Below, in pieces: positions 8,255 to 16,177 of a DNA stretch of 64,000 bases. Under the pieces are notes generated by a model. The model saw only the letters and a list, made by a program, of their open reading frames with translations. It was not told where the DNA came from and searched no databases. Origin of the DNA: Drouetiella sp036703255 (GTDB taxonomy: Bacteria; Cyanobacteriota; Cyanobacteriia; Elainellales; Elainellaceae); the NCBI GenBank assembly GCA_036703255.1, contig DATNPL010000131.1, positions 1 to 64,000 on the forward strand. The letters are read 5' to 3'. A program made the position numbers and the translations under genes. Within the stretch, counting starts at the first letter, position 1; each line of letters starts with the position of its first letter.

Positions 8255-8348
8255 CCCCGCCGCAAGCGGACGGGGTATGCAACCCGTTTTGCTCGTCAGC
8301 CAATGGCTGACATTGCAAGCTTGAAGTTTCGCCGCAGAGCGGCGGGGA
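8255..8348. repeat. Cluster of GC-rich hairpins, possible IS200/IS605-type remnant
   Basis: Three hairpins follow metH: ccccgccgcaagcggacgggg at 8255-8275, gtcagccaatggctgac at 8295-8311, and gccgcagagcggc at 8331-8343 followed by gggg. Paired subterminal palindromes of the CCCCGCCGC/GCGGCGGGG kind are typical of IS200/IS605 ends, but no transposase is present. A simple termination region is the alternative. Confidence 0.35.
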
Positions 8349-8371
8349 ATTGACCCCTGCTAGATTAAAAC

Positions 8372-8420
8372 CAGATTATTTTTGAAAACCTGGCGGAGCC
8401 AGGTTTTCAAAAATAATCTG
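8372..8420. terminator. Bidirectional terminator: perfect 23-bp stem, 3-nt loop
   Basis: Arm 8372-8394 pairs without mismatch with 8398-8420; loop gga. The outer stem is A/T-rich (attatttttgaaaa), giving a T-tract on both strands, and it separates the convergent metH and CHRD genes. Confidence 0.85.
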
Positions 8421-8441
8421 TACTTCAAACCGGAGTGACTT

Positions 8442-9098
8442 TTAGTAGGGCTGCAAAATCCCGCGTAGTTCACCTGCACGGTTCTTTTTGGTGTGAATAT
8501 CTACATACAATTTGCCGCTTGAGAGCTGTTCTAGCTGTTCGCTTGTTAGAGTGTACTCTCCAGCAAATCGACCGCTCTTTTCATCCGTAGGACTCACCTC
8601 TAGAGCATACTGAAACGGCCCATTGGCATTCGCTTCGCCCTGATGGATATGGATGCCCGATGTGACATTTGGGTTAGGAGGCGTTAGCGGATCGGTTGCA
8701 TAGTCACGCAGGGCGCTCGACAAATTGCTAAAGTCTCCCCGTATGACCAAGCGATCGCCCACCAACACAGCACCAGCGGCTCCAAAAGCTGAGGTTGCAG
8801 GCGTCGAGGGGACAATATCGTTCTTGGTCAAAACCGCAACATAGCGCGTGAATGAGCTAGCGGATGCGCCCTGAGCGATCAGAGCAGAGTCAGCTTCACG
8901 TAAATTTGCCATCAGATACGGCTCGATCGCGCTCAGATCGGCGATGGGCTGTGGCATTTGGGAAGAGCTAGCGGCCGATTCACCGTTCAGCCACTCGGCT
9001 ACAGGGTGACTCAAAGATGGGGCGGAGGAAATCCCAATCAGAAGGACGCAAGTAACCAAACTCAGAAAGGCACTGTACAACATCCGTCTTGCTGTCAT
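8442..9098 (-). CDS. Secreted CHRD-domain protein
   Basis: The 218-residue product begins with a basic region and a hydrophobic signal segment (MLYSAFLSLVTCVLLIGISS) and should be exported. The C-terminal half is a CHRD domain: GRLVIRGDF-like strand, SGIHIHQGEANANGPFQY, then TSEQLEQLSSGKLYVDIHT and the terminal AGELRGILQPY. CHRD domains occur in chordin and in many exported bacterial proteins of unknown role. The ATG at 9098 is preceded by GAGAAG and is preferred over an upstream TTG. Function remains unassigned beyond an envelope or extracellular location. Confidence 0.8.
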   Translation of the reverse strand: MTARRMLYSAFLSLVTCVLLIGISSAPSLSHPVAEWLNGESAASSSQMPQPIADLSAIEPYLMANLREADSALIAQGASASSFTRYVAVLTKNDIVPSTPATSAFGAAGAVLVGDRLVIRGDFSNLSSALRDYATDPLTPPNPNVTSGIHIHQGEANANGPFQYALEVSPTDEKSGRFAGEYTLTSEQLEQLSSGKLYVDIHTKKNRAGELRGILQPY

Positions 9099-9249
9099 AA
9101 TTACTTCTCGCAAAGGTATTTAGCTTAGGGTACGAGTACCTCACCCAATCGGATGCATCAACGGCACAGTCTTCTAGGGCTGTCGCTTGTCAGGCACATG
9201 GTTAAGCCATGCCCATCCCAATTTGTCTGGCAGGGATCGCCATAAAGTT

Positions 9250-9286
9250 GGGGAGGTTTTTAGGAGCCTGCCCCAAAAACCTCCCC
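9250..9286 (-). terminator. Terminator hairpin downstream of the SLH-SLBB gene
   Basis: The 12-bp arms ggggaggttttt (9250-9261) and aaaaacctcccc (9275-9286) form a stem with a 13-nt loop, 28 bp past the stop of the minus-strand gene. Confidence 0.7.
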
Positions 9287-9313
9287 GCTCTGACTGCTGT
9301 AAATAGCGCTTGG

Positions 9314-11107
9314 CTAAAATGCCGCCTCTGCTGGCAAGATTCTAGCCAAAGGATTCAGCGCCGTTTGTTGGCTGCCGTTTGCCATTACGTCAATCCGCTG
9401 CACCAAAATGACATCGTTGTTCTGCAAGCGAGGATTCGCAATCTCGTTTCTCCCTTGAGCCACATCTACGGCAATCGATCGCCAATCGATGGTGCCATTG
9501 GAGTTTAGTCGAATCAGGTCTGCTTTTTGGGCTTGGCGATTAAATCCGCCAGATGCCAAGATGGCCTGATTGGCAGAGGTGTGGGTCGGTAAGTCCAGCA
9601 CTCCCGGATTATTCACCTCGCCCAGTACACTCACCTGAATGCGATCGGGCGTTTCAGGCGTCAGTTGACTGCCTTCTACCGCAGCAAGATTCGTGGCTTT
9701 AGGAATGGCGATCGTGTCTCCAGATTGCAGAGCCAGATCTTCGCTCAAATTGCCCGTTTGCAACACTTGCCACAAGTCAAAGGTCAGAATTTCTCCAGCC
9801 CGCCGCACTTGAATTTGACGAATATTTGCCGTGGACGATATGCCCCCCGCCATCTGAATCGCCTGAATCAGCGTGGGGTCAGTGCTCGTCAGGCTGTAGC
9901 CACCCGGACGAGAGACTTCACCCATGATCGCCACATTCACGCTGACCTTAGAAGCTAGATCAGGAGACTCTGAGCTAGAGGCATCCGCATTTGCCTGAGT
10001 TGCAGGCTGGGCTTCAGATTGGGCAGTGGGCTGGGTTTCGGATTGGGCTACGGGCTGGGTTTCAGCTATTTCACTAGGGGCTACATCTGATGGGACATTA
10101 GAAGCCACAGGGTCAGAAGCCTGCACAGCCTCAGCCGCAAGCAGAGCCGCTTGAAGGATCGGTTGAGCGATCGTTTCAGAATAGCGTGAATTTTCGCGGT
10201 CGGCTGCTGCGGGACTCGCCGTTGGAGAGCCGATCGGTTGATTCGGGGAGGTAGCGATCGCAGTATCGGATTCTCCTCCACTGACGGTCGGCATAGGCTG
10301 GCTTTGTGCGGCTACCAGCGTTGATAAAGGTGCGACTCTTCCCCGCTCAGCCAAGAGCTGATAAACCACCTTCGCAGCTTCGGCGCGGGTCATGTCAGGC
10401 CGCATCCGCACCGATTCGGGGCTAATGGCCTCTTCCGGAAAGGCGCGCTGCGTCATCCCGACAAACTGTTCTGGTGTAATGGGCTGATCGGGACGGAAGC
10501 TACCATCCGAAAAGCCTTGAACGATATCTGCATCGCGTAGCGCCATGACGATCGGCTGCGACCAATGCTCTTGCACATCGGCCAGGGCACCCAGCGGTTG
10601 AGCAGGTGCAACAGGAGAATTATTGCTGCTCGGCAGATTGGCAGGTGGGGTGGTGGCGGTAGCCTCTTGTAGAGCGGTGAGATTACCGGGCTGGCTAGCT
10701 GGCACGGTTGGCATAGCGGGAGCGCTGGGGCTGACAGGAGGCCTCCAGGTATTAAGACGCGGTAGCACAACGGTAGGCGCTGAGTTCAAACGCGGCAGAA
10801 CGGGCTGCGCCTGAGGCAGCGAATACCGACGCGCATTTAATGTCGGCACAGTGCCCAGAGAAGTCTTGATGCGAGTCGATTCGGGCTTGAGCGTTTCAGG
10901 CCGACTGCTCTGAGCCGTGCTGGCCGCCTGTGCAGATACCGCTTCACCGGGAGCAGATGTCTCTTCTCTGGTGGCGGCAGTGCTTGTTCCTAGGTCAGAG
11001 TCAAATGACGGATCAGGTTGACTAACCAAATTATTTTGTTCGCAAGCTGCCAGACCTGCCAAAGTGCAGAGGGCAATTGCAGAATTGCGGATAGAGCTGA
11101 TTTGCAT
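9314..11107 (-). CDS. Lipoprotein with an SLH domain and two SLBB (polysaccharide-export type) domains
   Basis: The N-terminus MQISSIRNSAIALCTLAGLA followed by AC is a lipoprotein signal (lipobox LAAC, Cys22). After a Pro/Ser-rich linker comes an S-layer homology region at about 170-265 (DVQEHWSQPIVMALRDADIV, QGFSDGSFRPDQPITPEQF, MTRAEAAKVVYQLL). A long Gln/Pro/Ala/Ser linker with SETQPTAQSEAQP-like repeats follows, then two SLBB domains near 395-475 (MGEVSRPGGYSL, AIQMAGGIS) and 490-575 (LGEVNNPGVLDLP, AILASGGF). SLBB domains are found in Wza-type export proteins and SLH domains bind cell-wall polymers. A wall-anchored exopolysaccharide export or surface role is inferred. No other export genes are adjacent. 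Confidence 0.85.
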   Translation of the reverse strand: MQISSIRNSAIALCTLAGLAACEQNNLVSQPDPSFDSDLGTSTAATREETSAPGEAVSAQAASTAQSSRPETLKPESTRIKTSLGTVPTLNARRYSLPQAQPVLPRLNSAPTVVLPRLNTWRPPVSPSAPAMPTVPASQPGNLTALQEATATTPPANLPSSNNSPVAPAQPLGALADVQEHWSQPIVMALRDADIVQGFSDGSFRPDQPITPEQFVGMTQRAFPEEAISPESVRMRPDMTRAEAAKVVYQLLAERGRVAPLSTLVAAQSQPMPTVSGGESDTAIATSPNQPIGSPTASPAAADRENSRYSETIAQPILQAALLAAEAVQASDPVASNVPSDVAPSEIAETQPVAQSETQPTAQSEAQPATQANADASSSESPDLASKVSVNVAIMGEVSRPGGYSLTSTDPTLIQAIQMAGGISSTANIRQIQVRRAGEILTFDLWQVLQTGNLSEDLALQSGDTIAIPKATNLAAVEGSQLTPETPDRIQVSVLGEVNNPGVLDLPTHTSANQAILASGGFNRQAQKADLIRLNSNGTIDWRSIAVDVAQGRNEIANPRLQNNDVILVQRIDVMANGSQQTALNPLARILPAEAAF

Positions 11108-11531
11108 AGCCAGAATCAGTGAAGTACAGTGCAGGAAAAGCGGTTTAAATTGAATCTGTTAAGAGTTCATTAATCGCTATCTCAGTAGATAACATGACTA
11201 CTCACTGATACCTGTTTTTCTTCACGCATCCGGAATACGCTGATATGAAACGAGCTATCCGCAATTCCCTTCACAAGAAATTCATAATTTGAGTTGAGGG
11301 TCAAGTTCAACTGCTTGGACTTTGAAAATCTGGCGTTTCGAGCCAGTCACGCGCTAAGAAATCCTGATTCGAGTTTTGCTGAAGAGCATTTTGCATTCCA
11401 GGAATAAAGACATTTGCGATCGCCTCTTACTCTTGATTAATCGGGTTTGAGCAGCCTGCATCGCTAGCATGACCCAGTCCAAAGAGCAGGCTCCTCCAAC
11501 TAGCCGCGTAAGCAGAATCACCTATTCGAAA
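11108..11531. other. Intergenic region, no gene seen
   Basis: This 424-bp spacer lies upstream of the minus-strand SLH-SLBB gene and downstream of the minus-strand ybaK-like gene. Only very short open frames are present and none has a convincing ribosome binding site. It presumably contains the SLH-SLBB promoter. Confidence 0.5.
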
Positions 11532-12011
11532 CTACTCAGTTTTGGCCTGCGCGATCGCCCCCACCGTGCCTTTCACAGCCCGCAAATAGTCTGCGGGAGC
11601 AAGCTGTATCAGCAAACCTCGCGTCCCTGCCGATACTGCAACTTCATCAAATATTTCTATAGTTTCTTCCACATAGACCGGATAATCTTTCTTACAGGCA
11701 ATCGCAGTTACCCCTCCCCGGATATAGCCCGTCAAAGGTTGAACATCTTTTAAAGCAACCGGATCGACTTTGCGATCGCCCGTTAGCCTCGCCAGAGCTT
11801 TGAGATCGAGGTGCATATTAGCCGGAATAACCGCAAGACAAACCACGGTGCGATCGCCCCGCACAACCAGCGTCTTAAACAGGCAATCGGCGGAGACGCC
11901 CACTTTATCTGCGGTACTTTCTGCTGCTAGATCTTGAGTATCAACCTCGTAGCTCAGCAAAGCATAAGGAATTCCCAGATTCTCTAGGACACGAATGGCA
12001 TTCGTTTTCAT
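11532..12011 (-). CDS. ybaK: YbaK/EbsC-family aminoacyl-tRNA deacylase (Cys-tRNA(Pro) deacylase)
   Basis: The 159-residue protein (ATG 12011, preceded by AGGAG) matches the YbaK fold through the N-terminal MKTNAIRVLENLGIPY, the LFKTLVVRGD segment with the catalytic-type lysine, VCLAVIPANMHLDLKALA, the loop YIRGGVTAIACKKDYPV and the C-terminal GTRGLLIQLAPADYL. YbaK hydrolyses Cys-tRNA(Pro) made in error by prolyl-tRNA synthetase. The gene is divergent from the pentapeptide-repeat gene with about 40 bp between starts, so their promoters overlap. Six extra N-terminal codons are possible but lack their own ribosome binding site. Confidence 0.88.
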   Translation of the reverse strand: MKTNAIRVLENLGIPYALLSYEVDTQDLAAESTADKVGVSADCLFKTLVVRGDRTVVCLAVIPANMHLDLKALARLTGDRKVDPVALKDVQPLTGYIRGGVTAIACKKDYPVYVEETIEIFDEVAVSAGTRGLLIQLAPADYLRAVKGTVGAIAQAKTE

Positions 12012-12052
12012 CTCCTCTTGACCCCCCATCTTCAGCTTTTACTCTAGCGCTC

Positions 12053-13141
12053 ATGACTCCGCCTGAAACCCCCCTCCAGCAGACTCAACCCGCCACCCCC
12101 AGCTCACGCAGATGGCAAATATTTACAGGGCTGCGAATTCGGCTCAAAATCTGGCTAGGCGAAAAGACCTTTAGCGGAGCTAACCTCTATCGCATTGACC
12201 TCAGTCGAGCAGAGCTGATTGGCACTCTCATTCTCTGGGCAAATTTCTTTTGGTCTATCTTGCTGTGGACGGCTCTCCCGGAGGCAGGGGCGATCGGGGT
12301 TGTCCTCATTTGGGCAAACCTGCTCTGGACGATCTTGGTCTGGATTAACTTGCGAGAAGCCAGCTTTCGCTACTCTGATTTACGCACCGCCAGCCTCAAA
12401 AACACGGTCTTGATCGGCATCTTGCTCATTTGGTCTATTTGGGTTTGGGCAATCATCATTAGCTCACGCGCCAATGGCAGTTTGATAGTTTGGGTCAATC
12501 CCAATGTGGCCTTTATTCTCTGGGCGATTCTCAGCCGTGTCGATCTAAACAATGCCGACTTAAACAACGCCCACCTTAGAAAAGCAAACTTGAGCCGTGT
12601 TGACTTCCGAGATGCCAACCTTACCAAAGCTGACCTGCGCGACAGCGATCTACGCGGCTCTATTCTGCGCGGAGCCGATCTCAGCACTGCCGATTTCCGA
12701 GGCGCAAATCTGCGGGATGCTGACCTACGGGAAGCTATTTTGCGGGGTGCCAACCTCAGCGGCGTTGACTTAAGCAATATTGACCTCAACGGCGCAGATC
12801 TGCGAGAAGCCCTACTAGAAGGGGCTAATCTCAGCGCTGCTGACCTCAGATGGGCCAGGTTGAGTCGTGCGAATTTAGGCGATGCCAATTTGAGTTGGGC
12901 TAACCTCAGCGGCGCTAAACTCAATGGTGCCAATCTGCAAGGCGCTGATTTGGATGGAGCCGATTTTCGGGAAGCCCTGCTCAATGGCGTCAATGTCAGC
13001 CAGGTCGATTTCAGCGCAGTTTTGGTAAAAGGGGCAAAATTTGGCAATAATTTGGGTCTGACATTGAGCGATCGCGGTAATCTTAAGGCACGAGGTGCCA
13101 TCCTAGATGACTTTCCAGGCTCCAGTCTGCGCAGTCGATAA
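12053..13141 (+). CDS. Pentapeptide-repeat protein with a tryptophan-rich membrane region
   Basis: The 362-residue product has three parts. Residues 1-50 are Pro/Thr-rich then basic. Residues about 50-160 contain three or four hydrophobic, Trp-rich stretches (LILWANFFWSILLW, VLIWANLLWTILVW, LLIWSIWVWAIII). Residues about 170-325 are about 30 tandem A(D/N)LxxA units such as ADLRDSDLRGSILRGADLS that should form a right-handed quadrilateral beta-helix. Membrane-linked pentapeptide-repeat proteins are abundant in cyanobacteria and mostly uncharacterised. The hydrophobic stretches keep the LxxANL spacing, so they look like repeats converted into membrane segments. Function is unknown. Confidence 0.8.
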   Translation: MTPPETPLQQTQPATPSSRRWQIFTGLRIRLKIWLGEKTFSGANLYRIDLSRAELIGTLILWANFFWSILLWTALPEAGAIGVVLIWANLLWTILVWINLREASFRYSDLRTASLKNTVLIGILLIWSIWVWAIIISSRANGSLIVWVNPNVAFILWAILSRVDLNNADLNNAHLRKANLSRVDFRDANLTKADLRDSDLRGSILRGADLSTADFRGANLRDADLREAILRGANLSGVDLSNIDLNGADLREALLEGANLSAADLRWARLSRANLGDANLSWANLSGAKLNGANLQGADLDGADFREALLNGVNVSQVDFSAVLVKGAKFGNNLGLTLSDRGNLKARGAILDDFPGSSLRSR

Positions 13142-13216
13142 CAACCTGTTAATTGATACACCCCCAGGCACCTCGGGAACACTAGACCCTAACCTTTTGA
13201 CATAAATGTTAGGACT

Positions 13217-14284
13217 ATGGCCTTTGCAACTGAGACTATGGCATACGCAGTTAAAACAGTTTTAGACACTTGGTTGAAGAGCAGCACAGCCCAAGGTTCA
13301 GCTTTGCCTGACAGCCAAAAACAATTTATCAGTGCAGGCACAACACTGCCTCTATCCGGGTTTGAGATTGTAGAAGCTAACCACCTCAAATTTACCTTAG
13401 GCATAGATAGCCAAGGTAAACAGATGTTTTTTAAAGGTCGTAATACCTGGTATGTCTATCTTCCAGCAATCCAAATTCTTAGAAATGGGCAACCCATTAT
13501 TGCGCCCAAGCCTGCACCCAAACCTGAGCCAGTCTACACGGTGCAAACCCTGCTGGATACCTGGCTAAAAATTAGTTCAGCGCAAGGCTCAGCCCTAACC
13601 AGTGACCAAAAGCAGTTTGTTAGCGCTAGCAAAGTGCTGCCCCTGTCGAGCTATAGCCTGGTTGAGAACGATCATCTTAAGCTGACGCTAGGAGTTGATA
13701 GTCAGGGTAGACAAATTCAATTTAACGGACGAAACACCTGGTATGTCTATCGTCCTGCGGTGCGAATCCTCAAAGATGGGCAACCCGTAATCCTCAGCCC
13801 TAGCAGCAATACTTCTGTAGCGCCTAGCCCCACTCCAGGAAAGATCAACGCTAAGGGTTTGAGACTGCTCAAGTCTTTTGAAGGGCTGAGGCTAAATGCC
13901 TATATTGATGCAGTGGGGGTGCTGACGATCGGTTATGGCACCACTTCGGGGGTAGTGCCCGGAATGAAAATTACTGAAGCCCAAGCTGAAGATTTTTTGA
14001 AGCGCGACTTGGCGAGATTTGAAAATGCAGTAAAGAGCTTAGTCAAAGTTCCGCTCAATGAAGATCAATTTTCAGCGTTGGTATCATTTACCTACAATGT
14101 GGGTGAAGGAGCGCTAGGTGGCTCAACCCTGCTCCGGTTACTCAACCAGAGAGATTTTCAGGGTGCCGCCGAGCAGTTTATGCGATGGAACAGAGGCGAT
14201 CAAGGTGAACTACCGGGACTCACGCGCCGCCGAAAAGCTGAACGGGCGCTATTTCTAAGCCAGGACTTTACGGTGTTTTTGTAA
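13217..14284 (+). CDS. Phage-type lysozyme (GH24) with two N-terminal repeat modules
   Basis: The last 145 residues are a glycoside hydrolase family 24 muramidase: KSFEGLRLNAYIDAVGVLTI and GYGTTSG carry the Glu...Asp...Thr catalytic arrangement of T4 lysozyme, followed by LNEDQFSALVSFTYNVG and PGLTRRRKAERALFL. Before it are two copies of an approximately 85-residue module (YAVKTVLDTWLKSS... and YTVQTLLDTWLKIS...). Each contains AQGSAL, LPLS, a D(H)LK-TLG strand, DSQG, GRNTWYVY and GQP. The modules are about 60 percent identical, show duplication, and may bind cell-wall ligands; I do not recognise their family. There is no signal peptide. No holin or other phage gene is adjacent, so this is more likely a domesticated host enzyme than a prophage gene. 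Confidence 0.85.
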   Translation: MAFATETMAYAVKTVLDTWLKSSTAQGSALPDSQKQFISAGTTLPLSGFEIVEANHLKFTLGIDSQGKQMFFKGRNTWYVYLPAIQILRNGQPIIAPKPAPKPEPVYTVQTLLDTWLKISSAQGSALTSDQKQFVSASKVLPLSSYSLVENDHLKLTLGVDSQGRQIQFNGRNTWYVYRPAVRILKDGQPVILSPSSNTSVAPSPTPGKINAKGLRLLKSFEGLRLNAYIDAVGVLTIGYGTTSGVVPGMKITEAQAEDFLKRDLARFENAVKSLVKVPLNEDQFSALVSFTYNVGEGALGGSTLLRLLNQRDFQGAAEQFMRWNRGDQGELPGLTRRRKAERALFLSQDFTVFL

Positions 14285-14348
14285 TGCCAGCTTCTTGAAG
14301 CTCGTACCCGAAGCCCATAAGGGGCTTGAAATTGAGCTGAACCTTTCC

Positions 14349-14522
14349 TCAAAAAGTCCATTTTTGCGGGTTGAGTTCAGCCAGCTTGACGGGCAAATGT
14401 CCCACGACGCTGAGGAACTCTAACGCATCGATTTTGCCTTCTTCAAGCAAATCTCGCAAAACCTGGCTAATTGCCACACAGGCCGATTCCAATTGTTCTC
14501 GATCCAATTCTTCTGAATTCAT
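14349..14522 (-). CDS. Small acidic protein of unknown function (57 aa)
   Basis: The frame starts at an ATG (14522) preceded by AGAAGG at good spacing and encodes 57 residues. These begin MNSEELDREQLESACVAISQ, continue through VLRDLLEEGKIDALEFLSVV and end with ELNPQKWTF before TGA 14349-14351. The composition is that of an all-helical soluble protein. The gene converges on the lysozyme gene with a 64-bp gap holding a short aagccc/gggctt hairpin. I do not recognise the family, but codon pattern and ribosome binding site support a real gene. Confidence 0.6.
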   Translation of the reverse strand: MNSEELDREQLESACVAISQVLRDLLEEGKIDALEFLSVVGHLPVKLAELNPQKWTF

Positions 14523-14754
14523 CGTTACCTACCTTCTACACTTGTACTTTACGTATCTTTACAGCCTTAGTCTCTGCCGATCGCTCAAGAAATGCCTTCA
14601 CCTGATCGGGTGAATCAGTAGGGCGATGTGTTGGGCAGATACTCACTATGCTGAAACGGAAACCGTCTAGATCGGCGGCAGCTATGACAGTGATTGAGGT
14701 GGGTCACGGGGCGATCGCCATGCAAACCCATGCCCCGTCTGTCATGCGTCAATA

Positions 14755-15327
14755 TCATGGCTCTATATCAGGCTTCTGGCTCAGGACAGCTTCAATTCGC
14801 CTGAGGCGATCGAGAATTTCCTGCTGATAGTCATTTTCTCGATCGCCAGGTTGGCGCTCAATCGTGAGGCTACCGCTGGTTTCTAGGATGGCCGCTCTGA
14901 TCTCTGCCAGATTTTCAACGCCTTGGCGGCGAAGGCTGGTGCGAAGTTCAGCTTCTGTAATCACTTCTTTGCTCAGGTTTTCATGGAGTATCCGCCCGTT
15001 GTTGACCAACAGCGTCGATTTTCCTTCCACCAAATGTTCAATTTTGGGATAGCGATAGGCCAGCCGCACAACAACGTAGTTTGTGACCAGCAAAGCTGCT
15101 GCGCCAATCATGCCGCCCGAGACTGAATTGTCATCGCCAATAATCGCATTCTGAACAGCATTAGAAAGCATGAGCAACACCACCAGGTCAAAACCCGTCA
15201 TCTGTCCTAGCTCTCGCTTGCCGCCAAATCGTAAAGCAACCAGCAAGAAGAAATAGACCAGCACAGGGCGAATGATCTTTTCTAAAACTGAGATGTCCGG
15301 TATCCATAAATCGTGAAAAAGCCCCAT
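14755..15327 (-). CDS. DUF421 (YetF/YrbG-like) membrane protein
   Basis: The 190-residue protein has three hydrophobic segments in its first 90 residues (LVYFFLLVALRFGGKREL, DLVVLLMLSNAVQNAIIGDD, GAAALLVTNYVVVRLAY). A soluble C-terminal domain follows, with GKSTLLVNNGRILHENLSKE, TEAELRTSLRRQGVENLAEI and RAAILETSGSLTI. This order is diagnostic of the DUF421 family of inner-membrane proteins. Relatives in Bacillus are linked to sporulation and envelope stability, but no biochemical activity is established. A short charged tail ends the protein. It stands alone on the minus strand. Confidence 0.88.
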   Translation of the reverse strand: MGLFHDLWIPDISVLEKIIRPVLVYFFLLVALRFGGKRELGQMTGFDLVVLLMLSNAVQNAIIGDDNSVSGGMIGAAALLVTNYVVVRLAYRYPKIEHLVEGKSTLLVNNGRILHENLSKEVITEAELRTSLRRQGVENLAEIRAAILETSGSLTIERQPGDRENDYQQEILDRLRRIEAVLSQKPDIEP

Positions 15328-15641
15328 AGCGGCGATGTCCTCAGCAGAAAGTTTGGCCGTAGGAGCAGCCTGATGCCCTGCCCCTATGAAATCAATTTAG
15401 GCATAGAATTTGAGCATAGAATTTGGGCATTGATTCTGCTGCGCCTATCCTGCTAAGGTTTGCTACTTGCTGAGGTTTGCCATTGAATTAAATTTCAAAG
15501 TAGAAGGCAATCTATTTTTGGGGCATGTTGCTGTCCCCAAAAAACGAAACCCTAATCTTTTCGGCGCGAGGCGCTAAAGAAATTAGGGTTTGAAAGTCAG
15601 GGCGCGTTGCGGCTTACGGAGTCTAGGATAGATCTAAGACA
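15328..15641. other. Intergenic region with two hairpins
   Basis: The spacer lies upstream of the DUF421 gene and downstream of the 61-aa gene. It holds a tttttgggg/ccccaaaaa hairpin near 15515-15543 and the aaaccctaat/attagggttt repeat annotated separately. No open frame looks real. Confidence 0.5.
15547..15591 (-). terminator. Terminator-like inverted repeat after the 61-aa gene
   Basis: Arms aaaccctaat (15547-15556) and attagggttt (15582-15591) enclose a 25-nt loop. They lie about 50 bp past the minus-strand stop at 15642. Confidence 0.5.
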
Positions 15642-15827
15642 CTACCTGCTAACCTCTGATTTTTCGTGGAGTGACTTGATAGCCTTAGCAGCGACCAGAA
15701 TGCGTTCGATTAACTCTGCGTTAGAACCCTGATGCTGAAACAGCAGCTTAGTTTCAGTCAGGAGGCGATCGGTCGAATCATCCTGAGATGAAGGCGTCTC
15801 AGAAAAAAGCTGAAGTTGTTGAGGCAT
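15642..15827 (-). CDS. Small protein of unknown function (61 aa)
   Basis: The product begins MPQQLQLFSETPSSQDDSTD and ends in a helical stretch, ELIERILVAAKAIKSLHEKS. A TCCCAGGAAATTCT-like leader precedes the ATG at 15827, giving an acceptable ribosome binding site (AGGAA). It is soluble, without Cys. I do not recognise a family. Hairpins bracket it on both sides, consistent with a monocistronic unit. Confidence 0.5.
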   Translation of the reverse strand: MPQQLQLFSETPSSQDDSTDRLLTETKLLFQHQGSNAELIERILVAAKAIKSLHEKSEVSR

Positions 15828-15901
15828 AGAATTTCCTGGGATAGGGATAAAGAGTATAGAACAATTGTACTATAACTTATCCATTAGCGGCTCCCATGAA
15901 G

Positions 15902-15936
15902 AAAACCTCCAGCGGAAAATCCGCCAGAGGCTTTTG
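15902..15936 (-). terminator. Terminator hairpin after the Psb35-like gene
   Basis: Imperfect arms aaaacctccagcgga and tccgccagaggctttt pair around a short AAA loop, about 40 bp downstream of the minus-strand stop at 15974. The minus strand ends in a T-rich tract. Confidence 0.6.
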
Positions 15937-15973
15937 GCTTTTGGAACCGCTGAAATTCAAATGCTGAGAGCGA

Positions 15974-16177
15974 CTACACTCGGTATCCTGGAGTGCGGGT
16001 GCCGTAGTCTACTTCAGTGCCTGTTACAGTCACGGCGATCGCCTCGAAGGACTCAGAGTTCCAGTTGCGCTCATGGATAGGCTTTGACTGCTCTCCCAAG
16101 AAATAGGCTTGAGTACCCACGACTGCAACGGCTACCCAGCCAATGACAAACAGAGACACAAGAATTAGCATTGCCAT
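15974..16177 (-). CDS. Single-pass membrane protein resembling Psb35 (Ssl2148-like)
   Basis: The 67-residue protein has an N-terminal transmembrane helix (MLILVSLFVIGWVAVAVVGT) and then a conserved-looking soluble part, QAYFLGEQSKPIHERNWNSE, ending with GTEVDYGTRTPGYRV. From memory this resembles cyanobacterial Ssl2148, named Psb35, which stabilises the CP47 assembly module and associated high-light-inducible proteins. That identification needs an alignment. A GAGGTAACTAAC leader supports the ATG at 16177. The gene is alone on its strand between hairpins. Confidence 0.5.
   Translation of the reverse strand: MAMLILVSLFVIGWVAVAVVGTQAYFLGEQSKPIHERNWNSESFEAIAVTVTGTEVDYGTRTPGYRV

Noticed and set aside
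7603..8310. Second plus-strand open frame inside metH
   Set aside because: Shadow of the metH frame, with no known motif.
12370..13182. Long minus-strand open frame opposite the pentapeptide-repeat gene
   Set aside because: It is the antisense of the repetitive ADL units (reads as APR/SAP repeats); the plus strand has the family pattern.
13217..14284. Lysozyme gene as sign of a prophage
   Set aside because: No holin, tail, capsid or integrase genes nearby; neighbours are host genes.
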